From: Umbilicaria muhlenbergii
Taxonomy: Eukaryota > Ascomycota > Lecanoromycetes > Umbilicariales > Umbilicariaceae
NCBI GenBank assembly: GCA_000611775.1
Contig: KK106983.1
Location: 5,709,818-5,773,817 of the forward strand
Length of the DNA: 64,000 nt
Direction: 5' to 3'
Shown: positions 23,307 through 35,694 of the stretch, in pieces
Position numbering within the stretch: the first letter of the stretch is position 1
Layout: each line of letters opens with the position of its first letter
The notes under the pieces: model-generated
Database searches by the model: none
The model's input: the letters and a program-made list of their open reading frames with translations, nothing else
Told to the model about the DNA's origin: nothing
Made by a program: the position numbers and the translations under genes

Positions 23307-25415
23307 TCACGCACCCTTCGCATCGCCCCAAACCTCCTTGACCAAACTCTTCTTATTGACTACCACCCCCGACACGTTAGCATTCATCCACCATCTCCCC
23401 CCACGAAAGGCACCAAAAGGGGACCAACTCACTCTTGCCCATCGCATTCCGCGGCACCTCCTGCACGACCTTCATCTCCTGCGGAATCTTATACGGCGCC
23501 AACCTCTCCTTGAGCGCCCGCCGCATATCCATAACCCCCCACGTCTTCCCCCCTCGGCCGGACTGCGCCAGTTTCGCATCCAGCACCACGACCGCCGCGA
23601 CTTTTTGGCCCCACTGGTCCGAGGGGAGGCCGACGACGGCACATTCGGAGATTTGGGGTCTGTGACGCGGTGGTGGAAAGGTTAGTGGATGGTGGATGAA
23701 GGCGGGAGGGGGGCTAGTGGGGCTTACAAAGACAAAAGCTCCCTCTCAACTTCCAACGCACTGACTTTCTCCCCCCCCGTCTTGAGGATATCCACACTCT
23801 TCCTCCCCTTGATAAACCACATCGGTCCTTTCGCCCACTCCTGTCCACTCTTCCCCGCGCCCTCGACCACGCGTCTCGTAGCCACATCCCCAGTCTTGAA
23901 CCAGCGGCCCTTGCCGTCGTCTCCCTCGACGAATTCCGAAGCCGTCGCGTGCGGGTTGCGCCAGTACTCTGTGAAGACGGTGGGGCCGCGGAGTTGGATC
24001 TCGCCTTCGCGCTCCTGGCCGTCTTGGTCGATTTCTTCGCCAAGCTTGATGACTTGGTCCGTTTCGGTGTCGACGAGTCGGGCCTCGACGAAGGGGAGGG
24101 GCCAGCCGACGCTGCCGTCGACGCGGTCGTGGAAGTCGAGGCCGCAGCTGAGTGCCATGCCGACTTCGGTCATGCCGTAGCGTTCTAGGAGGACGTTGCC
24201 GCTGCTGAGGGTTGTCCAGGCGGCTTTGGTGGGGGTGGGGAGGGCGGCGGAGCCGGAGATGTTGAGGCGGAGGTGCTGGGGGGAGATGGCTTCTTTCGAG
24301 GCGGTTTGGATGGCGGCGGGGAGGTCGGCGTGGGAGGCGAGGAGGCGGTTGTAGATTGTGGGGACGACGGTGAGGAAGGTTATTTTCTCTTTGGGTTGGC
24401 CTTGGCGTTGGGGTTCTGGGAGGAAGGGAGCGGCGAGTCGTTCCCATACTGCGGTGACGTTAAAGGGGAATAGGAATTCGATTGTTGAGCCGGCGAATAG
24501 GGGTGTCATGAGTGCGTTGATGGTGCCATGGATGTGATGGAGGGGAAGGACGTGCAAGAGGTGGTCGTTGGGGGTGTAGTCCCAAGCTTTAAGGAGTGAG
24601 CGAGCTTGGGCGGTCAAGACGGATTCGGGGAGGAGTACGCCTTTCTACATTTCTGAATCAGCGTTATCCGTGTTGTACACGTGGTATCCCCTACCGGTCG
24701 ACTCGTAGTTCCTGATGTGTAAAGCATCATGCCTGCTTGGTTTTCCTGGATGTCTTTTAGCCGTACATGCTCGCTAGATCCCCCCTCCCCGCCCTGTCTT
24801 TTTTCCACCATGTCCAGAACTGGCTTCTTCTCCAGGCCTTCCTTGAGAACCTCCTGCGCCTTATCTTTGAACTTGGCCGAGGAGAGTAGCATTAACGCTT
24901 CGCTATTGTCGAGTATGTACCGGAGCTCGCTGGCGGGAAAGCCAGACGATAGGGGCACGGCAATAGAGTTACTTCCAAGGATGGAGAGTAATGTTACTGG
25001 ACATCATGAGCTACTACGTACAGCTCCATACGTATGATTGTTCGAGCTCACCTACATAATCGTAGCCATTCTCCACCAGGAATGCCACCCTCTGGCCATC
25101 CATGTTCGTGTCGCCAGCTGCCTGGCGCATTTTGTCCCTGGCCTCAGCAACATCCTTGAGTAACCCTCCGTAGGTGAATCTTCTTCCGGAAGTACTATGT
25201 ATGACAGCAGTGCTTCGAGGGTCATGGCCCGCAATAGCCCCAAAGACTGGTAGTTTCGGTAGGGTGGACGCCATTCGGAGGAGTTGGCTACTGACTGCTG
25301 GTCTCCTGTTCAACAGACGTGGAATAGATCGTAGTGAGAAGGTGGGCAAGAGCGAAGTGCACGTCAGCATAATGGGGCTCAACCGCACGGGGAGGATGGT
25401 CCTCAAGCCCGGCAT
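23307..25415 (-). CDS. Malonyl-CoA synthetase-like acyl-CoA ligase (ACSF3 type)
   Basis: ATP-dependent acyl-CoA synthetase of the ANL superfamily. Five exons (25052-25415, 24695-24996, 23728-24644, 23433-23659, 23307-23359) give 620 aa. Motifs in order: P-loop-like YTSGTTSRPKG, PLHHIHG, the adenylate site ERYGMTEVGMAL, WFKTGDVA, and the hinge/C-domain with IKGRKSVDILKTGGEKVS and the end motif NAMGKINKK, whose first Lys is the adenylation lysine. Overall layout and the LHHIHG and ERYGMTE segments fit the ACSF3/malonyl-CoA ligase branch. The first ATG gives an Arg-rich, acid-free presequence typical of mitochondria; an internal ATG (about 25277, MASTLPKLPVFGAIAGHD) would give a shorter cytosolic form. 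Malonate as substrate is inferred from family likeness. Confidence 0.9.
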
Positions 25416-25568
25416 GGTGCAAGATCCGCCGCATGGTCCAATGGCTGTCAGTGACGTCGGGGTCCGAATCGGACGCCTGAAAGCTTCCCCAGTCTCGGCA
25501 TCGAGCCTCGGCCATTGGTGAGCTTGAGTGCATACCTTATCCTTTATCTACCTCGTCCAGGCTATAGT

Positions 25569-25594
25569 CCAGCAACAGCAACAGCAACAGCAAT
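25569..25594. repeat. CAGCAA hexamer repeat
   Basis: About four copies of CAGCAA/CAACAG in the spacer between the divergent CoA synthetase and BolA genes. Confidence 0.85.
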
Positions 25595-25630
25595 AGCCTC
25601 CTATCTAAAATTCCAGCCATTATCATATCA

Positions 25631-26088
25631 ATGCTACGGAGAGCTTTGGTAGGTAGTGTACGACGCCTGTCTACAATGTCGATGACTCCAGTCGAAGATG
25701 CGATGAGGATGAAGGTACCATAGGACCTGTCAAGCTGTATCACCGGTAGACAGAAGAACTCACAGCGCCTCAGATCACAGAAGCATTGAAGCCATCAACC
25801 CTGGAAATCTATAACGAATCCCACTTGCATGCGCACCACAAAGCCATGCAGGGTAGTACGTCTCGAGAAACCCACTTCAGACTCGTCATTACTTCGGAGG
25901 CCTTTAAGTCAAAGATGCAACCTGCGAGACATCGGATCGTCTATGCTCTACTAAAGGAGGAGCTTGAGAGGGAGGGGGGTGTGCATGCTTTGCAACTGCG
26001 AACACGTACACCTGAGGAGGAGGAGCGACAAGTGGCAAGGGAAAAGCCGGAGCGGGCCGAACATATTGCGGAAGTCGAGCAGTCATGA
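25631..26088 (+). CDS. Mitochondrial BolA-like protein
   Basis: BolA-family partner of monothiol glutaredoxins, acting in iron-sulfur cluster delivery. Two exons (25631-25714, 25774-26088) give 132 aa. The N-terminus MLRRALVGSVRRLSTMSM is an amphipathic Arg-rich mitochondrial presequence. The BolA core follows: LEIYNESHLHAHH, the THFRLVITSEAF strand, the conserved RHRIVYALL and the terminal GVHALQLRTRTPEE. A His-containing loop between NES and THF gives the likely metal ligand. The length fits Bol1-type proteins. The gene is divergent from the CoA synthetase with a spacer of about 215 bp. Confidence 0.93.
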
Positions 26089-26442
26089 TTGAACAAGTTG
26101 TCAAGGATATCGTCGGAGCGACACCTATAGATGAAGTGTCTGGGGTGCCGCTGGGCTCTTCCTGGCAAAGCTAGACACAGGCAGTAAGTACATCAATATA
26201 AGGCCTAGGAGTATCAAAGAAGGCTAAAATTTGGTTATGATCAGGTATCTGATTCCAAGCCCGTGAAGACAGAGCTCAGTCGCATAGCGACCGATTAATA
26301 CCAGGTGAAACCCCTTTGTACAGTTTGATAGGCCTGGTGCTGGGTGTACCATATCCAGGCAATGCTTGACGCCTAAGCTTCCCGGCAACGCCAAGTTCCA
26401 GACCTGCATTCAAGATCTACCGCTCACCCGCTCATCGTCTGA
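26089..26442. other. Intergenic, nothing seen
   Basis: Short convergent spacer between BolA and the oxygenase gene. Confidence 0.5.
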
Positions 26443-27529
26443 TCAGAGAACAGTCTCCATGTTTGCTTTCGTATGCTCGGTGCCTCGACTGGCAGCCAGG
26501 ATTTCGGGCCCCGTGTAGTTGGCCGTGTTCCTTAACATTGTTCGATGTGCAATCCACTCATCTGCTGTCATCAACTTATCATCCTCGTCCGCTTCGCCGA
26601 TCAGCGGCTTCAGTACGACGTGGCCATTCGGGCGTGCGAAGTATACACAGGAATACCGCGGGTACCTGGCCTGCTCACCGGGCGGTGCCACTACACGATG
26701 CATTCCGCTGACTCAAGTCAACACCGAAACATCTGATGGTACTCAAATCCTCCCATTTGCTCGTACCTGTACAGTTGTCCATTCAACATTTTCACCACCA
26801 CATCGCCGAGGTTGATCACGGCGCACCCAGGCTCTGGCTTGACATACTTCCACTCCCTGGACTGCGGATTTAGCGCTTGCAGGCCGGCGAGCTCGCTGAA
26901 TAGCAACGTCACGCTTCTGAAGTCTGTATGCTCGCCCAAAGCGATGGCTTTCTGATTCATCATCGGAGGTGCAAAAGTCACACGTGCCTGGTCACCACCA
27001 GTCCGATCAATGCGGTGCAATGCCGGCAGCGTATCCGCCTCCAGGCCCAACTTCTCACCCAGTATGCACAACGCAACTGTGGTCACCTTGTGCCCCGCCC
27101 TCATAAACTGTTCCAGCTCTTCCTTACGCTGGTTAACCGGCTCCGGATGCTCAAAGGCCTCGGCGTTTGGATCAGTCCTTAGGATGTCGTCTTTACTCAC
27201 GTTGTACAACTCGCTCAGATCGGGTGTGCCCTTCGAATCGACGTACTGGGATCTAGAGCGCCTGTATCCGAAGTACTTCCCCGTAGTGCCCATGTCGTAC
27301 TTCATCTTCTCTTCGAGCGGTAATTGAAATACTGCGAGGCCAGATCGAACATGAAGTCTGCGTCAACATCATGGTTTCGAAAATAGAAGAAGCCATAGCC
27401 TCGAGCGGCATCGAAGACCTTTTGCATTTCCTTGTCATCGCCTTGGCACAGGAGCTCAAAGTTGACTTCAATTATATGGGCCGGCACTATGTCGGAAGGG
27501 AATGGTGGGATTGTTCTTGCGGGTGCCAT
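26443..27529 (-). pseudogene. 2-oxoglutarate/Fe(II) oxygenase (IPNS-like), frame broken near 27325
   Basis: Member of the isopenicillin-N-synthase-like dioxygenases. The N-terminal part (27529 down to about 27330) has the DIOX_N pattern (ARGYGFFYFRNHDVD). The catalytic part follows in another frame from LPLEEKMKYDMG, with the iron ligands in ALGEHTDFRS (HxD) and SGMHRVV (distal His), and YPRYSCVYF supplying the Arg-x-Ser that binds 2-oxoglutarate. An intron at 26708-26766 joins cleanly. At 27319-27331 the frame slips by one: AATTACC stands where AATTTACC would give the usual FNLPLEEK. All catalytic residues are intact, so the lesion is either very recent or an assembly error. Substrate unknown. 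Confidence 0.8.
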
Positions 27530-28163
27530 GATTTGTATAGACTGACTGTATTCTCACATATTCCTCTTTATCTCATATGGTTTTCGCAACGACTCCGGGA
27601 TGACTGAGTTTTAAGGGCTATCGCGGGGTTTAGTAGGCACCTGTCGATCACCCCACAACCCCCCGGCAGGTGCATCCACGGAGATGTCAGTATAATTTGT
27701 TACTTGTCTGCATCAATGGATGAGTTCCTATTGGAGGTAGCTTCTTCCGGAACTGATGAAATTTTGGCTCATAATGTATGCGGCATTGGAAGGTCTTCCG
27801 AGACTTGCGGCATTGTACTCGTATTCGCTGGGTGCCACGGCCAGCGGCTTAGCTATCTACTCCAACGCATCGATTGAAAAATAGCAAGGGTAATCAGTAA
27901 GGTATATTTTCCAAACAACCATGGCTATGTGGTGGTTGAATAGGCCGACGGCGTGGTAGTAGTCAAACTCCTGAGACTCCCAAAGAGGTCTAGCCCAAAG
28001 ATCTAGCCCTCGCTAAATTTCCACTAGCGCCTCTCTCACACACAACCAGCTCCCCCACCAAACCGCGAACTTTTATACCGCAACGCCAAACGCCCACACC
28101 TCGACACCCAACTCACCACCACCCACCCAATCCCCACACTCGACTCCCATCACCCTCGCAATC
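27530..28163. other. Intergenic, upstream of RPS2
   Basis: Divergent promoter region. 28020-28160 is CA/CT-rich, consistent with the leader of a highly expressed ribosomal protein gene. Confidence 0.5.
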
Positions 28164-29228
28164 ATGGCCGACGCACCCCGCGGCGGTGCAGCAGCCGGTG
28201 GAGCCCGTGGCGGCTTCGGCTCGCGCGGCGACAGAGGCGGAGACCGGGGCCGTGGACGCGGACGTCGAGGACCCCGTCGCGGCGCCAACAAGAACGAAGA
28301 GAAGGAATGGCAGCCGGTGACTAAACTGGGACGATTGGTCAAGGCGGGGAAGATAAAGAGTATGGAGGAGATTTATCTGCACAGTTTGCCGATCAAGGAG
28401 TATCAGATTGTGGATTGGTTTTTGCCCAAGTTGAAGGATGAGGTGATGAAGGTATGTGCACGTATATGGGATTGAGAAACTGCCTTTGAAAAAGGGGATT
28501 TGGAGAAGGGATGAGGTGGATAAAGGGTTGGAGAGAGGGCAACTGGGGAGGTTGAGCGGGGACTTTTGAGATTGTGGGAGTGGAAGCTGACCTTTGTCTA
28601 TGAACAATAGATCAAGCCCGTCCAGAAACAAACCCGTGCGGGTCAACGTACTCGCTTCAAGGCCATCGTTGTCATCGGCGACTCAGAAGGCCACGTCGGT
28701 CTTGGAATCAAGACCTCCAAGGAAGTCGCGACCGCCATCCGTGCCGCCATCATCATCGCCAAGCTGTCTGTCCTGCCCATTCGACGAGGCTACTGGGGTG
28801 CCAACCTTGGTGAGCCGCACTCGCTGCCAACTAAGGAGAGCGGCAAGTGTGGTTCCGTTACCGTTCGTGTAAGTATCACTGTCACTATTCCCCAAACCCA
28901 TCTATCACAACATCTCTGCAAATAGCGCCTCCAATGAAATACAATCGCTCAAACTTACTCAAATGTGCAGCTCATCCCCGCCCCCCGCGGTACCGGCCTT
29001 GTCGCCTCCCCCGCCGTCAAGCGTCTCCTCCAACTTGCCGGTGTGCAAGACGCCTACACCTCATCCGCCGGCTCAACCAAGACGCTCGAGAATACGCTCA
29101 AGGCTACCTTCGGCGCCGTCGGCAACAGCTACGGTTTTCTGACCCCGAACCTGTGGAAGGAAACGAAGCTAAACCGGAGTCCTTTGGAGGAATATGGTGA
29201 CGTGCTCCGGGAGGGGAAGAGATACTGA
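28164..29228 (+). CDS. RPS2: 40S ribosomal protein S2 (uS5)
   Basis: Small-subunit ribosomal protein at the mRNA entry channel, required for decoding accuracy. Exons 28164-28451, 28611-28868 and 28971-29228 give 267 aa, close to other eukaryotic uS5 proteins. The N-terminus is Gly/Arg-rich ([20 protein letters not shown]), a typical arginine-methylation region. The S5 double-stranded-RNA-binding fold follows ([19 protein letters not shown], then [20 protein letters not shown]), and the C-terminal domain has [20 protein letters not shown]. Two phase-0 introns. It is the surest housekeeping gene in the window. Confidence 0.97.
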
Positions 29229-29776
29229 GAGACTGATTATTTGTTCTCGGGCTGCTTGATTTGCGATGCAGAGGGTGGATTGTCTGTAGCTAGGTACAAA
29301 GCTAGCAAGGAGAATCCGAATCGAATGAGCTGAATTGCTTCACGACTGCAACGGAGTGATTGGGACTATTCTCATACTTCCGTCTCTGCTTTCTTGCTAG
29401 TGAGGGCTTTTCGTGATTGAGGAAAGTAATTCACCAGAGAGCGGCTATGGTGCCAGCCAGCCCAGCCAAGAAATCGCCTGCCTCCGGCTCACCGACGAGA
29501 GGGAGCCTGTGCAAGGTGTCGCTTTTCCATCTAGGCGAGAGCATACATACATAGTACGAGGGCCGTAGAAGGGGCATAGAATTTATCTCGGTTCTATAGA
29601 ATCTCCAGGATACCGAATCTATCTGTACAACCCAAACGCCCAGAAACCTATTCTGCAGATCTCCATGATCACCAGATCCCTAGAATGCAGGAAGAGATCC
29701 CACCAGTATCATTATTGCTCATTCGCTCATCAATCATCTCTAGAAAATCGGAGTCGTACCATTAACCACTCCTACT
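29229..29776. other. Intergenic between convergent RPS2 and NaPRTase
   Basis: 3' flanks of both genes; nothing else seen. Confidence 0.5.
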
Positions 29777-31457
29777 CTATTTCGCTTCTCCATTCGCCGC
29801 GCCCCATCTCGTCTTCTCATCACCGCCCGCCCAGTCCTTTTCCACGTAGCCAAGCCGATGCTTGACCTCGTCCACGGTGTTCGAGTCGCCGGTGTTCTTG
29901 CCGATGTTGTCGCTGATTTTAATGGCCGGTTTGCCGCCGACGGAGGAGAGCTTGATGACGATGTTTAGGGGCACGGATTTCCGACCGTTGGACACGTGCG
30001 TGAAATCATCTGGTCATCCTCGTTAGCATGACTCAGGAACCACGGCAGCACAATTTGTGTTTTCTCGTCCGACGGATCAGGGGAAGAGAACTTACTAGTC
30101 AAGAACGTCCCGATCCCAAACGTCGGCTGGAACCCATGCTCCTCCGCCGCATGCTTGTATTCCAAACACCGATCAATGTTCAGCGAGTCTGAAAACACTA
30201 TCGTTTTCTTCTCCTTGATCCCCTGCCCGTCGTAGAATCCCCGCATCTGCTTCACGAACCCGACCGGATCCCCCGAATCTTGCCTCACGCCTGCAAACGC
30301 CTGCGCGTACGACCTCGATTCCTCCCGCTTGCTCTCACCATCGTGTATCGGTGCTTCTACCGGCGGTTTCGTATCTGCCAGATTCCCCGTCGTTGACGTA
30401 CTGGCGTCGCCGGCTACAGAAGGTAGTGTCGACGCCGCTCCACTGGCTGCTGTCGTGTACCTAGGTACAGGCCGCTTGAACGCATTGAGGAAGACAGGTG
30501 TGCCGAAAGTATCCGTGAGGGCGATACCCAGAACCCCTTCCCCGAAACAGCCGATCCAGTACCGCAGCGCTGTCTCGGTTGCATGCTCGTAATCATCAGT
30601 GTAGGCGGCGATACCCATGAACCATTCATGCGCGACGGTGCCGACAGGGGCGAGGGAGTGTTTCATCGCGAAGTGCACGTTGCTCGTACCGCTGAGTTTG
30701 CCTTTCCAACCCTTCTTATCGGCGTCTACGGATGCGCGCTTCAGGCCGTGGATCACGAGGTCTTGCGTGTGGTAGTCGCGGCGACGGCGGGTGCCGAATT
30801 CGGAGAATATGCAGCCGGGTCGTAGCAGCTTGAAGGCTTTGTCGTAGGCGTTTTCTTCTTGGCCAGTGTAGCTCCAGTCGCGGTCGCAGAGTTTGAAGTA
30901 CGCTTCGCTCGTTAGGGCTAGGAGGGGGATTTCGTAAAGGATTGTGTCGACCCAGAGGCCTTTGGAGGTTATGTGGACGTCTCCGACTTCTTCGGCGCTT
31001 GAGGTGGTGGGGATGGGGTGGAAGGAGATTTCTATTTGTTCGGAGGGGCGGAGGCGGAAGGTGCTGAGGAAGATTAGGTAGGGCTCGTTGAGGTAGGTGC
31101 AGGTCGATTTGAGGTAGGACAGCTCTTCGGGGGAGAGAACGATGTTGCTGAGCTCTGTGAACACGTCTCTTAGCTGTGAGCCTGCTTGGCAGAACACTCG
31201 CCCTACTGTTTATCTGTTCCTCTAGCCAATTGAAAGCTTCGCGGGTCAACCGCATATCAGGTGTGCGGTTCGTGAAGGCGTAGGTGACGTCTGTATCATG
31301 TCAGTACAGAAGTTGGGTCCTTGCAAGCTCGGTACTCACGAACGTCGGGAAAGTATTTTAGCACCGCACATTGCATCGTAAGCTTATAGAGGTCGGTGTC
31401 GAGGAGGGAGAAAATGCCCTCTGGGAGGGCATCGGCCCCTTCGCTGTTCTTTGCCAT
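29777..31457 (-). CDS. Nicotinate phosphoribosyltransferase
   Basis: Joins nicotinate to PRPP to make nicotinate mononucleotide, the entry of the Preiss-Handler NAD salvage route. Exons 31340-31457, 31207-31290, 30096-31154 and 29777-30009 give 497 aa. Family signatures: LLDTDLYKLTMQCAVLKYFP at the N-terminus, TYAFTNRTPD, FSEFGTRRRRDYHTQ, KLSGTSNVHFAMKH and GTVAHEWFMG with the catalytic His region, ALTDTFGTPVFL, and IVFSDSLNIDRC near the C-terminus. About 60 residues rich in Ser/Thr/Ala (around TTAASGAASTLPS) are inserted between the ALTDTFGT and RQDSGDP segments. Such low-complexity insertions are known in fungal orthologs. Ortholog of yeast NPT1. Confidence 0.95.
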
Positions 31458-32213
31458 TGTAAACCACAGTGTTGAGTGAAGCGTCTCAGATTGGCAGAAT
31501 TTTAAAGACAAAGGTACTATACTACCACTGCTCGTACATTGAGGGTTTGGTAGTGTGGGTCTGGATCATTCGCATGAGGCAGACGTGCGTATTGTAGGAG
31601 AGAGGACGAATTTCTTCTGGTGGAACGACGTATGCATGGTTTGCTCCCAGACCTTAATCGGCCGACCATCTACCCGAGCCTGCGATCAAACATTGTAGCT
31701 TCACTCACGTAACGACCAGCTTGGAGATATTGCGATCCCGTACTCGTGTGGAAATTTCTAACTTCATTAGAGAAGACTTCCTTTACCATGAGATGATACG
31801 ACATTGTGCAAAAGCCGAGCTTACTCGGCCTCAAACCATTGATGGTATTAGGGATTGAGGTGGCTCTTAATTCCTTGACCGGGACCACGCTTCTTTCATT
31901 CGTTCTGCATTCTGTCCTGCATAACGCATTCCATGCTTTCAGATGGCCTTTTCGCAAGGAGGTACCTCCGGTGAGTCGACCATAGTAACCCAGCGGACGG
32001 AGCTGGCCAATCACTTCATCCAGACAGCTTGATGTGGTGGTGGGACGGCAGCCTGGCTCCTGGCCCCCACAGCCTCGTAAGAGATCTGGAGGCCTAAAGG
32101 GAGAGCATCAACTAGACAGATATTCACGATCGATGGGCTATAGCAACCGAACATCAAGCTACAACTTAAGTCATATCATCTTTGATCTGAACATATCATT
32201 GTCTTGACCCACC
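31458..32213. other. Intergenic between divergent genes
   Basis: Promoter regions of NaPRTase and the membrane protein. The 31670-32014 minus frame has no protein signature. Confidence 0.5.
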
Positions 32214-33959
32214 ATGGGCAACTGCAGCTCCTCCACTGTCAACTGCACAGTGTCGCAAGGCCCGGTAGAGGCTGATCTAGATGTGGCAGGCTTAGGAGTC
32301 TGTCTCGAGTCCCAGTCCTTATACGCGCTGTCGCTGATCATTCAAAGGTAGTAGCTTCGTTCATCATTAGTGCCCTGATCACCTTCTCCGCTATTATTAT
32401 AGCGTACTTCTCCGATTCTCTGCCTAACACAACGATGAACGGATTCGATCATATGTTTCTTGCAGAGCTATCAAAATCACGGTGGAACCTCTGGCGCTTA
32501 CTGAAGGTCGTATCCCGGACTGTACTAAGGGCAGTATTCAGAAAAGGGTCCCTTGAGACGGGGGCCCAAAACTTTACCCCCAAGGACGACAAGGCTCGGA
32601 AACGCCGGGTCAAGGGCTTGGAACGATTTGTGCTAGCCCTAAGTGACCAGCAACTTATAACAGGCTTGTGTGTATTGATTGCAGCATTCAGTACGCGGTG
32701 CTCAATGTCCTTTTACCACTTTCGAATCATTTCAGCACTCGCTTGGTTTTCATCTACAACTCATCTGTCGACTCTATCGGTTCTACGTGTTTATCTGATT
32801 GAGCATCCTAGCATTCGAAATTGGCGGGTGTTGGGTATGCTTTGTGTGCTTGCCATGTTGATAACAGTTCAGGTTGTGTCAGACTCTGGTCAAGATGGGT
32901 CTTTACCCGTCCAATGCGCTTTTGCATCGCCATCACCTTCATATTCCGGCGTTCTCTATTACACCTACCAAGTTATCGTATATAGATACCTAGTTGTCAG
33001 TTATAGCGACAGAGTAATCCGACTCTACTCATATGATCCGGATTTCAGCGTCCAGGGCTGGTTGGGGGAGACGGTCCAGCGCCAAATCCTCCGAAAACGT
33101 TATGGCCGGATTTTGCCCACGATCATTTTTAGGGCATCCCGAAACTCAGGGATAGAGGCCGGAGAGGCCTGCAGAAGCATGAAGGAGAGAATACGCATGG
33201 CAAACCTTGCTGTCTTAGAAGAGACGAAAAAGATCAACAAGCTAAGAGTCCTACTATGGACCAATACCGAACTGGGCTACACGTTTCTGAGCGAAATCCT
33301 CACCTTGACTTTCGGCGTCACGTACGGCGTGACACAGATCATTGTCGCTCGCAACGCCGTCCCTGCTCAAGGACTTGCACAGAATCAAAATATTATGACT
33401 TTTGGTCAGATACTACCCCTGCTGCTCATCGCTCTGCCGTTTCTCCAGGCAGGGGAGGTTTATTATGGTAAGTCTAATCTAAGGGGGCTGGTTCTCATAT
33501 AGTGCTTATTGTTGTCTCTTAGAATACTATGATAGCATCAAAAGCGCTTCTCACACTACTGTCGACCTCGCCGGTGGCGCGCACGATCAGGCTCCGCCCA
33601 GTGAAGGACACGACACCCCTAAAGAGAAGCTCTTTTTCACCATAGCTAAACTTCGTCGTGAAAGTTCGCCCTGGTATGGTGACAACATCGCTGATGCCAC
33701 TTCCATAAGCGCTCAGCAAAGATCTCAGAATCGAACTTTGTATGCGAAGTTCGCTCTGGGATTATTTATATTGAAAGTATGCTTTAATATCTGGCTTGCC
33801 ATTATGGCGCAACAGGTGGGATTTCTAGGCTTTTTGGGCTCCGGGATTTACGTCCTTATAATTTTGGGGGGCATTCTCTACATCACTTTGCCATTTCATC
33901 TGCATTCACTCCTGAAACACAGGATACACCGCATGTACGCGGCAGGACAGTTTGAGTAA
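32214..33959 (+). CDS. Fungal multispanning membrane protein, unknown function
   Basis: Exons 32214-32297, 32348-33467 and 33523-33959 give 546 aa. The short N-terminal segment (GNCSSSTVNC, then DLDVAGLGVV) leads into the first membrane helix. A charged cytosolic loop, ERFVLALSDQQLITGLCVLI, the STRCSMSFYHFRIISALAWF helix and further hydrophobic stretches follow, with a large loop and two more helices at the C-terminus. The ALSDQQL...TG / YH...ALAWFSS pattern belongs to a large family of uncharacterised Pezizomycotina membrane proteins often expanded in plant-associated fungi. The N-terminal DxAGxGV motif is also typical. Transport or sensing cannot be told from the sequence. Confidence 0.88.
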
Positions 33960-35694
33960 TACTGCAGATGGGAGATACATAAATTTTCATGGCTTAGTTG
34001 TATTGTATGGTGTATGACTGACGCTAAAATAAGTGCTGCTAAAGGACCGGATTGAAATCATCACCTGAAGACAATCAGCACAGGTGAATGATGAATAGAT
34101 TGCACTTGCTCTCACAGCAAGACTCTCTCAGATAGACATGTGTTATGAAAAGGTACCGGCGAGAGCCCGGAGAAGCACGCACGTGAGACATGCCATTACC
34201 TGCCGGTCCGATCATTCATTACAGGTACAGTAAGCTCAGTGAATAGCTTACTCAACGTCTCCATCCCTGTTTTTGGATGTAATGCAGGTGCTGAGGACCT
34301 GAGTGATGTCTGCGGCGGCGAGGAGCGTCTCAACACTGGATCTTACAGCTCTGAATTGAAGACGTAGTGAGAGTCTTCTGCTTTCAGAGCTCTTTATATG
34401 CTAGCACCCCTTGATGGTGCCATTTCCGTGTTCTTAACACCACTGGTGTTTACCATAGCCCATCCTTTGGCGCAAAACTATATAAAGCCCTTTTCCAATC
34501 TCCCGTGAACGTCTAAAATGCTGCAGCAGACTTAAAGATGCGTCTACGAGTACAACCTCAGAGAACAAGTTCCTGCCAAAATTGGCCTGTCCACATCTTA
34601 ACTTATTCATGGACTTGAATACCACTGACATCTCCTCGCCCACTGAAACCTCAGCAGGCAGTCCATTTCGCTGATCCAGGGTAGAACTTCATCGTCTGCA
34701 TCATTGATAAGTTTCGAGCCCCACTTATATTTTCGAGAGCCCATAGCTGACGGTCTCGTTCATTGAAGCAGTCGGAATATTCTGCGCGACGCATTGAACG
34801 ACCGACCCTAAAGATAATCCGATAGAACCGTATTTCTCCACCCTTTCAGCCCTGACTACCATACGAGCAACACCAAGCCCCGTGCCCGTCAACCATTCTC
34901 GGCGTGTAGGACGCAGCAGCGCCTCGTGATGAGCGTCTTCTCCGCTAGCGCAGGTTCGTGGCTCTCGCAGGCCCCTCTCCCGCCAATGGATTGGCCAAGG
35001 AGTCCTTAGACGCCACATAGTATAGAAACATCCCCGTTCGCCTTCTACCATGTGCAGCCACCGCAAGCAGAGGCATCACAATGTGAGCGGTAGCTGTGTA
35101 TGCTTCAACAGCAGCTGAAGGGCTACAAGCGCCTCGGACCAAGGTTGCCCACAGTCGGGATTGCTTAGGTTGTCAAGTTCCGCTTCAGCTTATATTACTG
35201 GACTTGGGTTTGTGACTATTGGCTACCCTGCTTACAGTGAGCCAGGTTTGGTGGTGGTTTGTTGTGACAAGACCTTGCTTGACTGCGGGAGAGATGGTCG
35301 AGAGTGATATGTGAGACAGGACTGACAGCGGGATGCAATTGATGATTGGGACGGGCTATAGCGATGATCCGTGTGCTGAGGGAGGCTTGAGCTGTATAGT
35401 GACGACGGTAGAGTCCGTAGTATGAGAAACACGTAGATATTCTGAAATCGGCATAGCAGATATATTGTCGGAGACTAGACACTAAGAGCAGGAAGATCAA
35501 ACATGATACAAGAAATTTAGAAATCATTCAGCGCATTCAAAGGTAATGGGACAGACCGTGGAACAGCAAAAGATGGCAAACACTGAGATGACAGATGAGT
35601 TTGAGTCGCAGAAACAGGTCCTAATTTGCTTTGAGATCAAGCCAATCAAAACCCATGTCTTGTTCATTGAAGTGTTCTGCCAAACGTCTCTTTG
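33960..35694. other. Long intergenic stretch, no gene supported
   Basis: About 1.7 kb with short frames only, none with domains or clear splice structure. No repeats or transposon ends recognised. Confidence 0.4.

Noticed and set aside
23746-24447. Minus-strand frame rich in Arg and Pro
   Set aside because: Shifted frame of the CoA-synthetase main exon in GC-rich coding sequence.
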